A DNA stretch of 64,000 nt from Duganella margarita (GTDB lineage Bacteria; Pseudomonadota; Gammaproteobacteria; Burkholderiales; Burkholderiaceae_D). Within the stretch, counting starts at the first letter, position 1; every line of letters begins with the position of its first letter. The notes beneath the pieces were generated by a model. The model made no database searches, was not told the origin of the DNA, and saw nothing but the letters and a program-made list of their open reading frames with translations. The translations under genes were made by a program, and so were the position numbers. The stretch is from positions 41,269 through 105,268 of the forward strand of contig NZ_WWCS01000019.1 in assembly GCF_009857535.1 (NCBI RefSeq). The letters run 5' to 3'. Positions 15,695 through 24,558 of the stretch are shown piece after piece.

Positions 15695-15740
15695 GGCTAT
15701 CTCGGTAAAACGGTCATCGGAGCCCACGCCGCGCTGCTGT

Positions 15741-16883
15741 TTACGTCAGCAGGTTTTCCAGCGTGCGGCGATAGATATTCTTCAGCGGATCGACAAATCG
15801 CAGCTCGATATGCTCATCGATCTTGTGGATACTTGCGTTGGGAGGCCCGAATTCTATCACCTGAGGGCAGATCTGCGCGATAAAGCGGCCGTCCGAGGTG
15901 CCGCCGGTGGTCGACAATTCGGTCGTAACGCCGGTTTCCGACTTGATCGCCGCCGACAGCGCATCGCTCAGGGTGCCGCGCGGGGTCAGGAACGGCAGGC
16001 CGCTCAGCGCCCATTTGATGTCGTAATGCAGATGGTGCTTGTCCAGGATGGCGTGCACGCGGCGCTTCAGTTCCTCGTGGGTGCTGGCGGTGGAGAAGCG
16101 GAAGTTGAAGTCGACCACCATCTCGCCCGGGATCACATTATTGGCGCCGGTGCCGGCGTTAATGTTGGACATCTGCCAGGAAGTCGGCAGGTAGTACTCG
16201 TTGCCGTGGTCCCAGACTTCGGCCACCAGCTCGGCCAGCGCCGGCGCGCCCAGGTGGATCGGGTTCTTGGCCAGTTGCGGATAGGCGATGTGGCCTTGCA
16301 CGCCCTTGATGGTCAGCTTGCCGGACAGTGAGCCACGGCGGCCGTTCTTGATCATGTCGCCCAGCGTTTCGTCCGAAGTCGGCTCGCCGACGATGCAGTA
16401 GTCGATGGTCTCGCCGCGTTCCTTCAGCAGGTTGCAGACGATGACGGTGCCGTCGGTGGCCGGGCCTTCTTCATCGCTGGTGATCAGGAAGGCGATCGAG
16501 CCTTTGTGGTCGGCGTGCTTGGCGATGAACTCTTCGCAGGCCACGACGAAGGCGGCGATCGAGGTTTTCATGTCGGCCGCGCCGCGGCCATACAGCTTGC
16601 CGTCGCGGTGGGTCGGCGTGAAGGGCTGCGAGCGCCATTGTTCGACCGGGCCGGTCGGCACCACGTCGGTGTGGCCGGCGAACACCATCACCGGCGAGGT
16701 CGTGCCGCGGCGTGCCCACAGGTTGGTGACACCGTTCGATTCGATGGTTTCGCAGACGAAGCCCAGTGGGGTCAGCAGGTCGATCAGGTGCTGCTGGCAG
16801 CCCTTGTCGTCAGGCGTGACGGACGACAGGGAGATCAGCTTTTCGGTCAGCGCCAGGGTCTTGGAGGGAGTCATATCAGCCAT
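15741..16883 (-). CDS. dapE: Succinyl-diaminopimelate desuccinylase DapE
   Basis: A 380-residue dinuclear zinc amidohydrolase of the M20 family. It removes succinate from N-succinyl-LL-2,6-diaminopimelate in the succinylase branch of lysine and peptidoglycan-precursor synthesis. Metal ligands appear in FAGHTDVVPTG, GRGAADMKTS and SDEEGPA, and the dimer lid region has NPIHLGAPAL and NINAGTGANNVIPGE. The length is standard. The start overlaps the stop of the upstream yffB gene by 8 nt, so the two are coupled. The partner enzymes DapC and DapD are encoded upstream in the same direction. Confidence 0.96.
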   Translation of the reverse strand: MADMTPSKTLALTEKLISLSSVTPDDKGCQQHLIDLLTPLGFVCETIESNGVTNLWARRGTTSPVMVFAGHTDVVPTGPVEQWRSQPFTPTHRDGKLYGRGAADMKTSIAAFVVACEEFIAKHADHKGSIAFLITSDEEGPATDGTVIVCNLLKERGETIDYCIVGEPTSDETLGDMIKNGRRGSLSGKLTIKGVQGHIAYPQLAKNPIHLGAPALAELVAEVWDHGNEYYLPTSWQMSNINAGTGANNVIPGEMVVDFNFRFSTASTHEELKRRVHAILDKHHLHYDIKWALSGLPFLTPRGTLSDALSAAIKSETGVTTELSTTGGTSDGRFIAQICPQVIEFGPPNASIHKIDEHIELRFVDPLKNIYRRTLENLLT

Positions 16884-17229
16884 TGAAGATTTGTTGGTAT
16901 TGCGCGTCGGAGAAGCCGACCGAGAAGGCGCCGTTGTTGTCCAGCACCGGGCGTTTGATCACGGAAGGGTTTTCCAGCATCAGCGCGATGGCCGCGTCGT
17001 CGTCGACGATGGATGCCTTGCGCTCGTCGGACAGCGCGCGCCAGGTGGTGCCCTTGCGGTTCACCAGCACGTCGCGCGACAGGTGTTTCAGCCAGCCGGC
17101 GACGATGTCGCGGCTCAGGCCTTGCTTTTTAAAGTCATGAAAGACGAATTCCTGCTGATGTTCGGCCAGCCAGGTGCGTGCTTTTTTGACGGTATCGCAG
17201 TTTGGGATACCGTAAATAGTAATTGTCAT
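16876..17229 (-). CDS. Spx/ArsC-family protein YffB
   Basis: A 117-residue thioredoxin-fold protein of the ArsC/Spx/YffB group. The N-terminal active-site region is IYGIPNCDTVKKARTWL, with a single Cys and the following Lys as in YffB. The central FHDFKKQGLS and the ending RPVLDNNGAFSVGF are also typical. E. coli YffB is encoded directly upstream of dapE as well, so the pairing is conserved. Arsenate reduction is not established for this subfamily; the conserved link with lysine synthesis is unexplained. The start at 17229 gives the family length; the stop overlaps dapE by 8 nt. Confidence 0.88.
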   Translation of the reverse strand: MTITIYGIPNCDTVKKARTWLAEHQQEFVFHDFKKQGLSRDIVAGWLKHLSRDVLVNRKGTTWRALSDERKASIVDDDAAIALMLENPSVIKRPVLDNNGAFSVGFSDAQYQQIFNG

Positions 17230-17316
17230 GAAGTAATTAATGCCGGGTGCGGAGGAGCGATAGCATACCATGCGCCCGCGGTCCAGCGGGATGCTCAAAA
17301 CACATCAATAAGGGCT

Positions 17317-19221
17317 TCAGTCCCGCACCGCCTTGACACTGATGTCATACAGTTTGAACGCGTGCTTGCCTGCCCAAAGATTGCGGAATTCCAGCACCGG
17401 CGCCTTTTGCAACGAGATGATCTTGAAGTCGGCCGTGAATTCGCTGACGGCGCCATCTGTCCCCGGCAGTTCTCTGATCATCAGCGCTTGCTGGGCGCCG
17501 GTATCCAGCACATCGAACAGCGCAACCGGCTCGCTGCGTGCCGCCGGACTGCTGTATTTGACAGTGATGCGATAGGTCGACCTTGGGTATGGAAGATAGG
17601 GGCCAAAGCTGACGAAGCCCGGTGTGTCCTTGCCTGGTTCGGCAACGCGGGTACTGCCGTCAATCCGTCCGGTTTGCGACGGCAGGGTCGCAGCGGCGAA
17701 AACTTCATCCTTGTGCGCTGGCAGTGGCGAGGACGCGGCGTTGATGATCGCCGTGCCCACGCCGTACATGAGGGCGAAAAAGGCTGCGGCTAACAGACCG
17801 AAACGCTTGAACTCGACTTTGCGCGCAAACCCAGCCAGCGGCAGCACGATGACCACGGTGAGCCATGTGTAGTTGGGCAGATGGCTGACGGCCCAGGTGA
17901 TGGAATACAGTGCCGGCAGCCAACTGTGGATGGCTGGGTAGAGCTCTGCATAGGCGTCGAACGGTGTCGTTGGCGCGCGGTTATACAGATCGGGTGCGGT
18001 AAATGCATAGTGGTACAGCAGGTAAGCCTGTATCAGCATCACCAGCAGCACGATGGCGGCGAATGCCCGTTCACTGCGCCGGGCCAGTTCGAGCAAACCG
18101 TATAGTGTCGGAATCATGAAGACCACGACAGCGGTCCAGCCGAAGCGGCCCGAAAAACTCCAGCCGCCATACCAGTTGGGATGCAGCGCATTCAGCAATA
18201 TCATCGACAGGAACAGCACGCCGCCGAGCAGTGCCAGCGGACGCCGGCTGCGATACAGCCAGCCCATGCCCAGCAAGCCGATCAGGAATACCGGATTTTG
18301 CACGAGGAAGCCCTGATTCTGGTCTATGAACAGGCCCAGGAATACCATCAGGCTAGCAGGGCTGGCGTCCAGAGCGCCCTGCAGATAAGGGCCGGATGCT
18401 TTGCCAAATGCGTAGGAGTTATAGGCAATCAACGTCAGGCAGGACAGGGCGGCCACCGCCGCGATGCGGGCAATCCGTTTGAGGTCGCGGGACTCGGCAA
18501 AAATCTTCGACATCACGGCCAGCAAAATCACGCCGCAAGCCGGGCCGAATTTGATTTGCAGCCAGGGCAGGTAGGCCACGGCAGCGGCGAACAACAGTTC
18601 CAGTGGCATGCTGCGCTTGTCCTGGGTAGTGCTGAACCAGTACAAGCCCATCATGGCCAGCGCGCCTGCCATCAAGTCGGGATAGATCTGGTTGGCGGCC
18701 GGGAGTAGCGGCATGCCGATACAGGTGGCGCACACGGCCAGCCAGCGATGCCGCTGGTTGGTCGAGAACAGCGCGGAGAATTTCCATGCAAACACGACGA
18801 TCAGTGCGCCAAACAACATCATGAACACCTTGGCGCCGACCATTCCGCCAATGGTGAAAGGAATCGCCAGCAGCAAAGGCAAGCCGATGTTGTGGACGTT
18901 GAATTGGCCGTGGGGGCCAGCCACTGAATGTACGAATGACGCGTCTGGTTTCGTGCCGGGCGGCTGACCGAATGCCTTGGCACGTTCCGGCGGCTCCAAT
19001 GCGCTCTTGTACGCAACCGTCTGTTCCAGTGTCCCATGTTGGGCCAGGCCGTTGGCCATGATCAGGTAGTGCGGTTCATCGCCAGTGACGCCGTTAACGT
19101 GTCTGGCGTTCCAGACGATAATGACCATCAGCGCACATAAGCCATATATCAGCAGGAGGGAAGCGAGCGAAAAGAGTTTTTCCCTTGCCGGGGAAAGATT
19201 CTGGACGTGATGAAAAGGCAT
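17317..19221 (-). CDS. Polytopic membrane protein, GT-C glycosyltransferase-like
   Basis: A 634-residue inner-membrane protein with about 11-13 hydrophobic segments. It begins with a membrane segment (SLLLIYGLCALMVIIVW) followed by a loop with GDEPHYLIMANGL; the acidic pair in GDE after the first segment is where GT-C glycosyltransferases carry a catalytic or metal-binding acidic residue. The last about 150 residues (after LMYGVGTAIINAA) are soluble and beta-rich, ending in a possible carbohydrate-binding module. Function unknown. It interrupts the conserved dap-pilU-yffB block, has more Ile, Asn and Lys codons than its neighbours, and carries its own -10 box, so it may have been inserted here. 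Confidence 0.65.
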   Translation of the reverse strand: MPFHHVQNLSPAREKLFSLASLLLIYGLCALMVIIVWNARHVNGVTGDEPHYLIMANGLAQHGTLEQTVAYKSALEPPERAKAFGQPPGTKPDASFVHSVAGPHGQFNVHNIGLPLLLAIPFTIGGMVGAKVFMMLFGALIVVFAWKFSALFSTNQRHRWLAVCATCIGMPLLPAANQIYPDLMAGALAMMGLYWFSTTQDKRSMPLELLFAAAVAYLPWLQIKFGPACGVILLAVMSKIFAESRDLKRIARIAAVAALSCLTLIAYNSYAFGKASGPYLQGALDASPASLMVFLGLFIDQNQGFLVQNPVFLIGLLGMGWLYRSRRPLALLGGVLFLSMILLNALHPNWYGGWSFSGRFGWTAVVVFMIPTLYGLLELARRSERAFAAIVLLVMLIQAYLLYHYAFTAPDLYNRAPTTPFDAYAELYPAIHSWLPALYSITWAVSHLPNYTWLTVVIVLPLAGFARKVEFKRFGLLAAAFFALMYGVGTAIINAASSPLPAHKDEVFAAATLPSQTGRIDGSTRVAEPGKDTPGFVSFGPYLPYPRSTYRITVKYSSPAARSEPVALFDVLDTGAQQALMIRELPGTDGAVSEFTADFKIISLQKAPVLEFRNLWAGKHAFKLYDISVKAVRD

Positions 19222-19232
19222 AAATAAAAAAC

Positions 19233-19238
19233 ATTATA
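19233..19238 (-). promoter_or_regulatory. Consensus -10 hexamer (TATAAT) for the GT-C-like gene
   Basis: The minus strand reads GCTATAATG twelve to seventeen nt before the ATG at 19221. The predicted transcription start would leave almost no leader and there is no Shine-Dalgarno sequence, so the message could be nearly leaderless. No good -35 box is seen at 16-18 nt spacing. This suggests separate transcription from the surrounding dap genes. Confidence 0.35.
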
Positions 19239-19300
19239 GCAGTGCGCCGTTGTTAACACCGCAACGTTTCATATCCCTTAATGCCCGAATGCTACCGGCG

Positions 19301-20443
19301 TCAGGTGTTCAGCGTGAATTCCGTAAAGGATGTTTCGCTCTGCACCGGCTTGGCTTCGGTCTCTGCCTGGGAGGCTTTGCTGTCCGGGCCATTATTGATG
19401 AGCCACAACAGATTGGTGGCTGAATCGGCGTTGGCCAGTGCCTCGTCCTGGCTGATCAGCCCATCCTGCACCAGCTTGAGCAGCGATTGCTCGAACGATT
19501 GCGAACCGGGCGACAAACTCTTCTCCATCGCTTCCTTGATCTGGCTGATTTCGCCTTTCTCGATCAGGTCCGAGATATAGCGCGTATTGACCATCACCTC
19601 CACCGCCGCCGACCGCGTGCCGCCGTGGATCGAGCGCACCAGCCGCTGCGATACAATCGCCTTGATGGCGCTCGACAGATCCTGCAACAGGGCAGGGCGG
19701 TTCTCGATTGGATAGAAGCTGATGATGCGATTGAGCGCGTTGTAGCTGTTGTTGGCGTGCAGCGTCGCCAGCACCAGGTGGCCGGACTGCGCATAGGCCA
19801 GCGCCGCCGCCATGGTTTCCTTGTCGCGGATCTCGCCGATCAGAATGCAGTCCGGCGCCTGGCGCATCGAGTTGCGCAGCGCCGTGGCAAAGTCCCTGGC
19901 GTCGCTGCCGATCTCGCGCTGGTTGACGATGGATTTTTTATTGCGGAACAGGTACTCGATCGGATCTTCCAGCGTCAGGATATGGCCGGAGCGCAGTTCG
20001 TTGCGGTGATCCAGCATCGAGGCGATGGTGGTCGATTTGCCGGAACCGGTGGCGCCTACCAGCAGCAGCAAGCCGCGCTTTTCCATGATCAGGTCCGCCA
20101 GCACCGGCGGCAGCTGCAAATCGGCCAGCAGCGGGATGGTGGCGGGCACAAAGCGGAACACGGCGGAGATGCTGCCGCGCTGCTTGAACGCTGACAGACG
20201 GAAGCGGCCCAGGTTCGGCACCGATACGCCCATGTTCAATTCGTTGGTGGCAGCCAGTTCGTCCATCTGCTCCGGCGTGGCGATTTCCGCCAGCAGGGCA
20301 TGGATGTTTTCCGGCTCCAGCTTCTGCTGGTTGATCGGGATCAGGTTCCCGTTGATCTTGATGTGAACCGGAGAGTTCACCGCGAAGAACATGTCCGACG
20401 CGTTTTTTTCCTTCATCAGCTGGAACAGGCGGTCCATGGCCAT
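19301..20443 (-). CDS. pilU: Type IV pilus retraction ATPase PilU
   Basis: A 380-residue hexameric secretion ATPase of the PilT/PilU group that powers pilus retraction. It has the N-terminal PAS-like domain (about residues 1-100), Walker A GATGSGKST, the Asp box (LTLEDPIEYLF), Walker B (CILIGEIRDKETM) and the His box (LATLHANNSYNALNRI). The length and the C-terminal acidic extension after LSPGSQSFEQSL fit PilU better than the shorter PilT (about 345 residues). No pilT is adjacent. It lies 24 nt after dapD in the same direction, an arrangement I regard as common in betaproteobacteria. Confidence 0.88.
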   Translation of the reverse strand: MAMDRLFQLMKEKNASDMFFAVNSPVHIKINGNLIPINQQKLEPENIHALLAEIATPEQMDELAATNELNMGVSVPNLGRFRLSAFKQRGSISAVFRFVPATIPLLADLQLPPVLADLIMEKRGLLLLVGATGSGKSTTIASMLDHRNELRSGHILTLEDPIEYLFRNKKSIVNQREIGSDARDFATALRNSMRQAPDCILIGEIRDKETMAAALAYAQSGHLVLATLHANNSYNALNRIISFYPIENRPALLQDLSSAIKAIVSQRLVRSIHGGTRSAAVEVMVNTRYISDLIEKGEISQIKEAMEKSLSPGSQSFEQSLLKLVQDGLISQDEALANADSATNLLWLINNGPDSKASQAETEAKPVQSETSFTEFTLNT

Positions 20444-20467
20444 GGCGAATCTCCGGTTTTTACTGCA

Positions 20468-21295
20468 TTAAACGCCGCGCAGCAGTTCGTTGATGCTGGT
20501 CTTGGAACGGGTCTGCGCATCGACGCGCTTGACGATCACCGCGCAGTACAGCGAGTACTTGCCGTCTTCCGATGGCAGCGAACCCGATACCACCACCGAA
20601 CCCGAAGGTACGCGGCCGTAGGTCACTTCGCCGGTGGCGCGGTCGTAGATCTTGGTCGACTGGCCGATGTACACGCCCATCGAGATCACCGAGTTCTCTT
20701 CGACGATCACGCCTTCGACGATTTCCGAGCGGGCGCCGATGAAGCAGTTGTCTTCAATGATGGTCGGATTGGCCTGCATCGGTTCCAGCACGCCGCCGAT
20801 GCCGACACCGCCCGACAGGTGGACGTTCTTGCCGATCTGTGCGCACGAACCGACGGTGGCCCAGGTATCGACCATCGCGCCTTCATCGACGTAGGCGCCG
20901 ATGTTGACGTACGACGGCATCAGCACCACGTTCTTGGCGATGAAGGAGCCGCGGCGCGCCACGGCTGGCGGCACCACGCGGAAGCCGCCCTTGGCGAAAT
21001 CGTCGGCGGTGTAGTTGGCGAACTTGGTCGGCACTTTGTCGTAGAACTGCATGGTGCCATCCGATGGGAGGACCACGTTGTTCTCCAGGCGGAACGACAG
21101 CAGCACGGCCTTCTTGACCCACTGATTCACGACCCAGGTGCCGGTGGCTTTGTCGGCTACGCGAATGGTCCCCGCGTCCAGACCGGCCAGCACGTGGTTG
21201 ACTGCTTCGCGCAGTTCGGCGGCGCCGTTGGACGGGTTGATGTTCGCGCGGTCTTCCCAGGCGGTTTCGATGATGTTCTGGAGTTGTTGGCTCAT
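20468..21295 (-). CDS. dapD: Tetrahydrodipicolinate N-succinyltransferase DapD
   Basis: A 275-residue left-handed beta-helix acyltransferase that makes N-succinyl-2-amino-6-oxopimelate from tetrahydrodipicolinate and succinyl-CoA. After a helical N-terminal domain (about residues 1-100) come the hexapeptide repeats (FIAKNVVLMPSYVNIGAYVDEG, VHLSGGVGIGGVLEP, CFIGARSEIVEGVIVEE). The length equals that of E. coli DapD. It sits 10 nt behind dapC and ahead of pilU, so dapC-dapD form an operon. The start at 21295 is supported by the standard N-terminus MSQQLQNIIE. Confidence 0.96.
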   Translation of the reverse strand: MSQQLQNIIETAWEDRANINPSNGAAELREAVNHVLAGLDAGTIRVADKATGTWVVNQWVKKAVLLSFRLENNVVLPSDGTMQFYDKVPTKFANYTADDFAKGGFRVVPPAVARRGSFIAKNVVLMPSYVNIGAYVDEGAMVDTWATVGSCAQIGKNVHLSGGVGIGGVLEPMQANPTIIEDNCFIGARSEIVEGVIVEENSVISMGVYIGQSTKIYDRATGEVTYGRVPSGSVVVSGSLPSEDGKYSLYCAVIVKRVDAQTRSKTSINELLRGV

Positions 21296-21305
21296 GATGG
21301 ACTCT

Positions 21306-22517
21306 TTATTTATTAAGGGACTTGCAGAATTGGACGATGCGCTGGGCCGCTTCCAGGCCTTCCGCCGTTTCGGCGACCAGCGCCATGCGGATGCGGTTGC
21401 GGCCTGGGTTGACGCCATGCGCTTCGCGCGCCAGGTAGCTGCCCGGCAGTACGGTGACATTATATTCGGCGTACAGGCGCTGGGCGAATTCGGTGTCGGA
21501 CAGGCCGGTGCGGCTGACGTCAGCCCACAGGTAGAAGCCGGCGTCCGGCAGTTCGACATCCAGCACTTGCTTCAGCAAAGGCGTGATGGCGTTGAACTTG
21601 GCGCGGTATTGTTCGCGGTTTTGTTCGACATGGGTTTCGTCGTTCCACGCCGCGATCGACGCAGCCTGCACGGAGAGGCTCATGGCGCCGCCGTGATAGG
21701 TGCGGTACAACAGAAATTTTTTCAGCACGTCGGCGTCGCCGGCCACAAAGCCCGAGCGCATGCCCGGCACGTTGGAGCGCTTCGACAGGCTGCTGAACAC
21801 CACCAGGCGCGCATACGGCTGGTCGATGGTGGCCAGGCCCAGTTGGTGCGCCGCTTGCATCGCGCCCAGCGGCGGCTCGCCCTGATAGATCTCGGAGTAG
21901 CACTCGTCGGCGGCGATGATGAAGTTGTAGCGTTCCGACAGCGCGAACAGGTTTTCCCAGTCGGTCAGCGACAGCACGGCGCCGGTCGGGTTGCCCGGCG
22001 AGCAGACGAACAGCAGCGCCACGCGCTGCCACACCTCGGCCGGAATGCTGTCGTAGTCGCAGCCGAAGTTGCGCGCCGGGTCGGAATTGATGAAGTACGG
22101 CTCGGCGCCGGCCAGGTAGGCCGCGCCTTCATAAATCTGGTAGAACGGATTCGGGCTGACCACCAGCGACTTGGCGTCCTTGTCGATCACCGCCTGCGCC
22201 AGCGCGAACAGCGCCTCGCGCGAGCCGTTCACCGGCAGCACCTGGGTGGCGGGATTGAGCTTGGGCAGGTTGTAGCGGCGTTCCAGCCAGCCGGCAATGG
22301 CGGCGCGCATCTCGGGCGAACCGATGGTGGTTGGATAGACGGCCAAACCGGACAGGTTATCGGCCAGCGCCTGCTCGATGAACTTCGGCGTCGGATGCTT
22401 GGGCTCACCCATGCCAAGGCTGATGGCCTTGTACTCGGGGGCGGGCGTGACCTGCTCAAACAGCAGACGCAGTTTTTCGAACGGGTAGGGATGCAGCTTG
22501 TCGAGAAGTGGATTCAT
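21306..22517 (-). CDS. dapC: Succinyldiaminopimelate transaminase DapC
   Basis: A 403-residue fold-type I PLP aminotransferase giving N-succinyl-LL-diaminopimelate with glutamate as amino donor. The cofactor Lys lies in VFSSLSKRSNVPGMR. The substrate-binding stretches SLGMGEPKHPTP and FVCSPGNPTGAV are present, and the C-terminal Arg in RNRIRMALV fits the carboxylate-binding position. Context (dapD immediately downstream, dapE further on) favours DapC over an alanine or aspartate aminotransferase. It is the first gene of the leftward dap block; its promoter must lie within 22518-22605, shared with the divergent DUF4153 gene. Confidence 0.93.
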   Translation of the reverse strand: MNPLLDKLHPYPFEKLRLLFEQVTPAPEYKAISLGMGEPKHPTPKFIEQALADNLSGLAVYPTTIGSPEMRAAIAGWLERRYNLPKLNPATQVLPVNGSREALFALAQAVIDKDAKSLVVSPNPFYQIYEGAAYLAGAEPYFINSDPARNFGCDYDSIPAEVWQRVALLFVCSPGNPTGAVLSLTDWENLFALSERYNFIIAADECYSEIYQGEPPLGAMQAAHQLGLATIDQPYARLVVFSSLSKRSNVPGMRSGFVAGDADVLKKFLLYRTYHGGAMSLSVQAASIAAWNDETHVEQNREQYRAKFNAITPLLKQVLDVELPDAGFYLWADVSRTGLSDTEFAQRLYAEYNVTVLPGSYLAREAHGVNPGRNRIRMALVAETAEGLEAAQRIVQFCKSLNK

Positions 22518-22605
22518 AGTCTTTGATTATAGCGCCTCCACGCTTGCCCGGTCATCCATGCTAAATTGTCAAACTAATCGAATTCATCATCATTGGACGG
22601 AAAAG

Positions 22606-24423
22606 ATGGAACACAACGAGATCGCGCTGGAAGCGCAGGTCAGCCGCAAGGTGATGGCGACGCGGCTGGCGGTGGGGCTGGTGCAGGGATTGCTGCTGTA
22701 TTGGCTGTACGCCGCCAGCCGGGATGTGGCATGGCCGGCCGCCGCGCCGTACCTGATGGTGCCGCTGCTGACGGTGCTGCTGATACTGCCCGTATTGCTG
22801 GTCTCCAGTCTTGGTCACCTGGCGCCGCGCCAGGCAGCCGTCTGGCTGCTCTCGGCGCTGGCCGTGCTGCTGGCGCTGGCGCTGCATGATGTGTGGCGCG
22901 GGGCGAACAGCTATCCCTTGCTGTCCAACTGGGACAACAAGCCGGTTTACTCGCCATCGATGATGCTGGTGTTCTTCAGCTGCGTGTTTTTCTTCATCGC
23001 CCACGCGCTGGTAATGGCCGGCGCGCAGGACGGCAAACGCATCGCCAGCTACAACACGTATTTTGAAGTGGCGTGGAAGCTGGCGATACAGCTGCTGTTT
23101 TCCGCCTTTTTCGTCGGTGCGCTGTTCCTGGTGCTGCACATGGGCGCCACCCTGTTCATGCTGGTCAAGCTGAAATTCCTGCATGAGCTGCTGGAGAATT
23201 CGTGGTTCAACGTGCCGGTGATCTGCACTGCCTTCTCTTGCGCGATGCATGTGACGGATGTGCGGCCGTCGATCGTGCGCGGCATCCGCACATTGCTGCT
23301 GGTGCTGATGTCGTGGATCTTGCCGGTGGCCGTGGTGCTGGTAACCGGCTTCCTGTGCACGCTGCCGTTCACCGGGCTGACCGCGCTGTGGGAGACGCGC
23401 CACGCCACCTCGGTGCTGCTGTTCACGGCGGCAGTGCTGCTGGTGCTGGTCAACGCCGCCTTCCAGAACGGCCAGGCGATCGTCGCCTTGCCGCTGCGCG
23501 TAGGCGCGCGCACCGCCGCCATCCTGATCCTGCCGATCGTCATGGTCGGCATGTATGCGCTGGGGCTGCGGGTGGTGCAGTATGGCTGGACCTCGGACCG
23601 CGTGATCGCCGCCGCCTGCCTGCTGGTGGCCAGCAGCTACGCCATCGGCTACCTGTGGGCCGCGTACCAGTACGACACGTGGCTGCGGCCGCTGGCGATG
23701 GTGAATATCTTTACCTCGTTCCTGGTGCTGGCGGTGCTGCTGGCCTTATTTACGCCGATTGCCGATCCGGCACGTATCGGCGTCAATAGCCAGATGGCGC
23801 GGCTGGCCAAGGGCAAGATCATCGCATCCAAATTCGACTTCCGCTATTTGCGCTTTGAGGGTGGCCGATACGGGCAGGCCGCGCTGGAGGAACTGAAACG
23901 CAGCACGGGGCCGGACGCCGCGCTGTTGCAGCGAGAGGCCGCCGCCGTGCAGGCGCTGGACAACAAACAGCGCTGGCAGGCGCCGGTGCGGTCGACCGCG
24001 CCGGTGTCGGTCGCTGCCAATATGACCGTGTGGCCCGCTGGCGCGCAGCTGCCAGCCAGTTTTGTGGCGCAGAAGTGGGATGCGATGCAGGACGACCGCA
24101 AACCGGAGTGCCTCACCAGCAGGAACGGCAAGTGCGACGCCTTTGTCCTCGTTCTCGGTGGCGATGGCAAGCAACAGGTGCTGTTAGTGCCAGAGCAGAA
24201 TGCGGGCCAGGGCCGTTTGTTTGCGGCCGGGGCGGATGGCAAGTGGACCGTGGTCGCTACGCCGCGCTACAGTGACATCGCCTGCAAAGCAGTGTTGGAC
24301 AAGCTGCGCAAAGGCGAATTTAATCTGGTCGACCGGCCTTACAAAGACCTCAACGTCGGCGGCCGGCGCGTGGAGTTTGAACTCAGCGCCACGCCGGAGG
24401 AGGAGTGCTCCAAGATCAGGTAG
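22606..24423 (+). CDS. DUF4153 polytopic membrane protein
   Basis: A 605-residue inner-membrane protein. The first about 410 residues contain roughly 11 hydrophobic segments, including VAWKLAIQLLFSAFFVGALF, which is characteristic of DUF4153. The remaining about 190 residues (after IADPARIGVNSQMARLAKG) are soluble, with DFRYLRFEGGRYG and a cysteine-containing C-terminus, and probably face the periplasm. The function of the family is unknown. The start at 22606 follows GGACGGAAAAG; an in-frame upstream extension covers the dapC promoter region and is unlikely. The 3' end overlaps the MerR remnant on the other strand by 8 nt. Confidence 0.8.
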   Translation: MEHNEIALEAQVSRKVMATRLAVGLVQGLLLYWLYAASRDVAWPAAAPYLMVPLLTVLLILPVLLVSSLGHLAPRQAAVWLLSALAVLLALALHDVWRGANSYPLLSNWDNKPVYSPSMMLVFFSCVFFFIAHALVMAGAQDGKRIASYNTYFEVAWKLAIQLLFSAFFVGALFLVLHMGATLFMLVKLKFLHELLENSWFNVPVICTAFSCAMHVTDVRPSIVRGIRTLLLVLMSWILPVAVVLVTGFLCTLPFTGLTALWETRHATSVLLFTAAVLLVLVNAAFQNGQAIVALPLRVGARTAAILILPIVMVGMYALGLRVVQYGWTSDRVIAAACLLVASSYAIGYLWAAYQYDTWLRPLAMVNIFTSFLVLAVLLALFTPIADPARIGVNSQMARLAKGKIIASKFDFRYLRFEGGRYGQAALEELKRSTGPDAALLQREAAAVQALDNKQRWQAPVRSTAPVSVAANMTVWPAGAQLPASFVAQKWDAMQDDRKPECLTSRNGKCDAFVLVLGGDGKQQVLLVPEQNAGQGRLFAAGADGKWTVVATPRYSDIACKAVLDKLRKGEFNLVDRPYKDLNVGGRRVEFELSATPEEECSKIR

Positions 24424-24558
24424 CCGCGCCTTGCAGCGGGCAGGCCTGCATGTCGGCGCCGGGGCGGCGCGTCAGTTCGCCGCGCAGCAGGTGCAGTCCG
24501 TCGATGCGCTGATCGATATCGGCGAGCTTGCGCTCCAGCGCCGGGGCGTTATCCAATG
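24416..24558 (-). pseudogene. C-terminal remnant of a MerR-family regulator
   Basis: In one minus-strand frame the sequence reads LERKLADIDQRIDGL, LHLLRGELTRRPG and then a Cys-containing tail (QACPLQGAAT) before TGA at 24418-24416. This is the usual ending of MerR regulators: the dimerising antiparallel coiled coil followed by a Cys-containing C-terminus. No start codon, helix-turn-helix or ribosome site is available: upstream the frame runs into the isochorismatase-fold gene. I read it as the surviving 3' end of a deleted gene. The fragment is only about 45 residues, so the family assignment is tentative. Confidence 0.5.
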
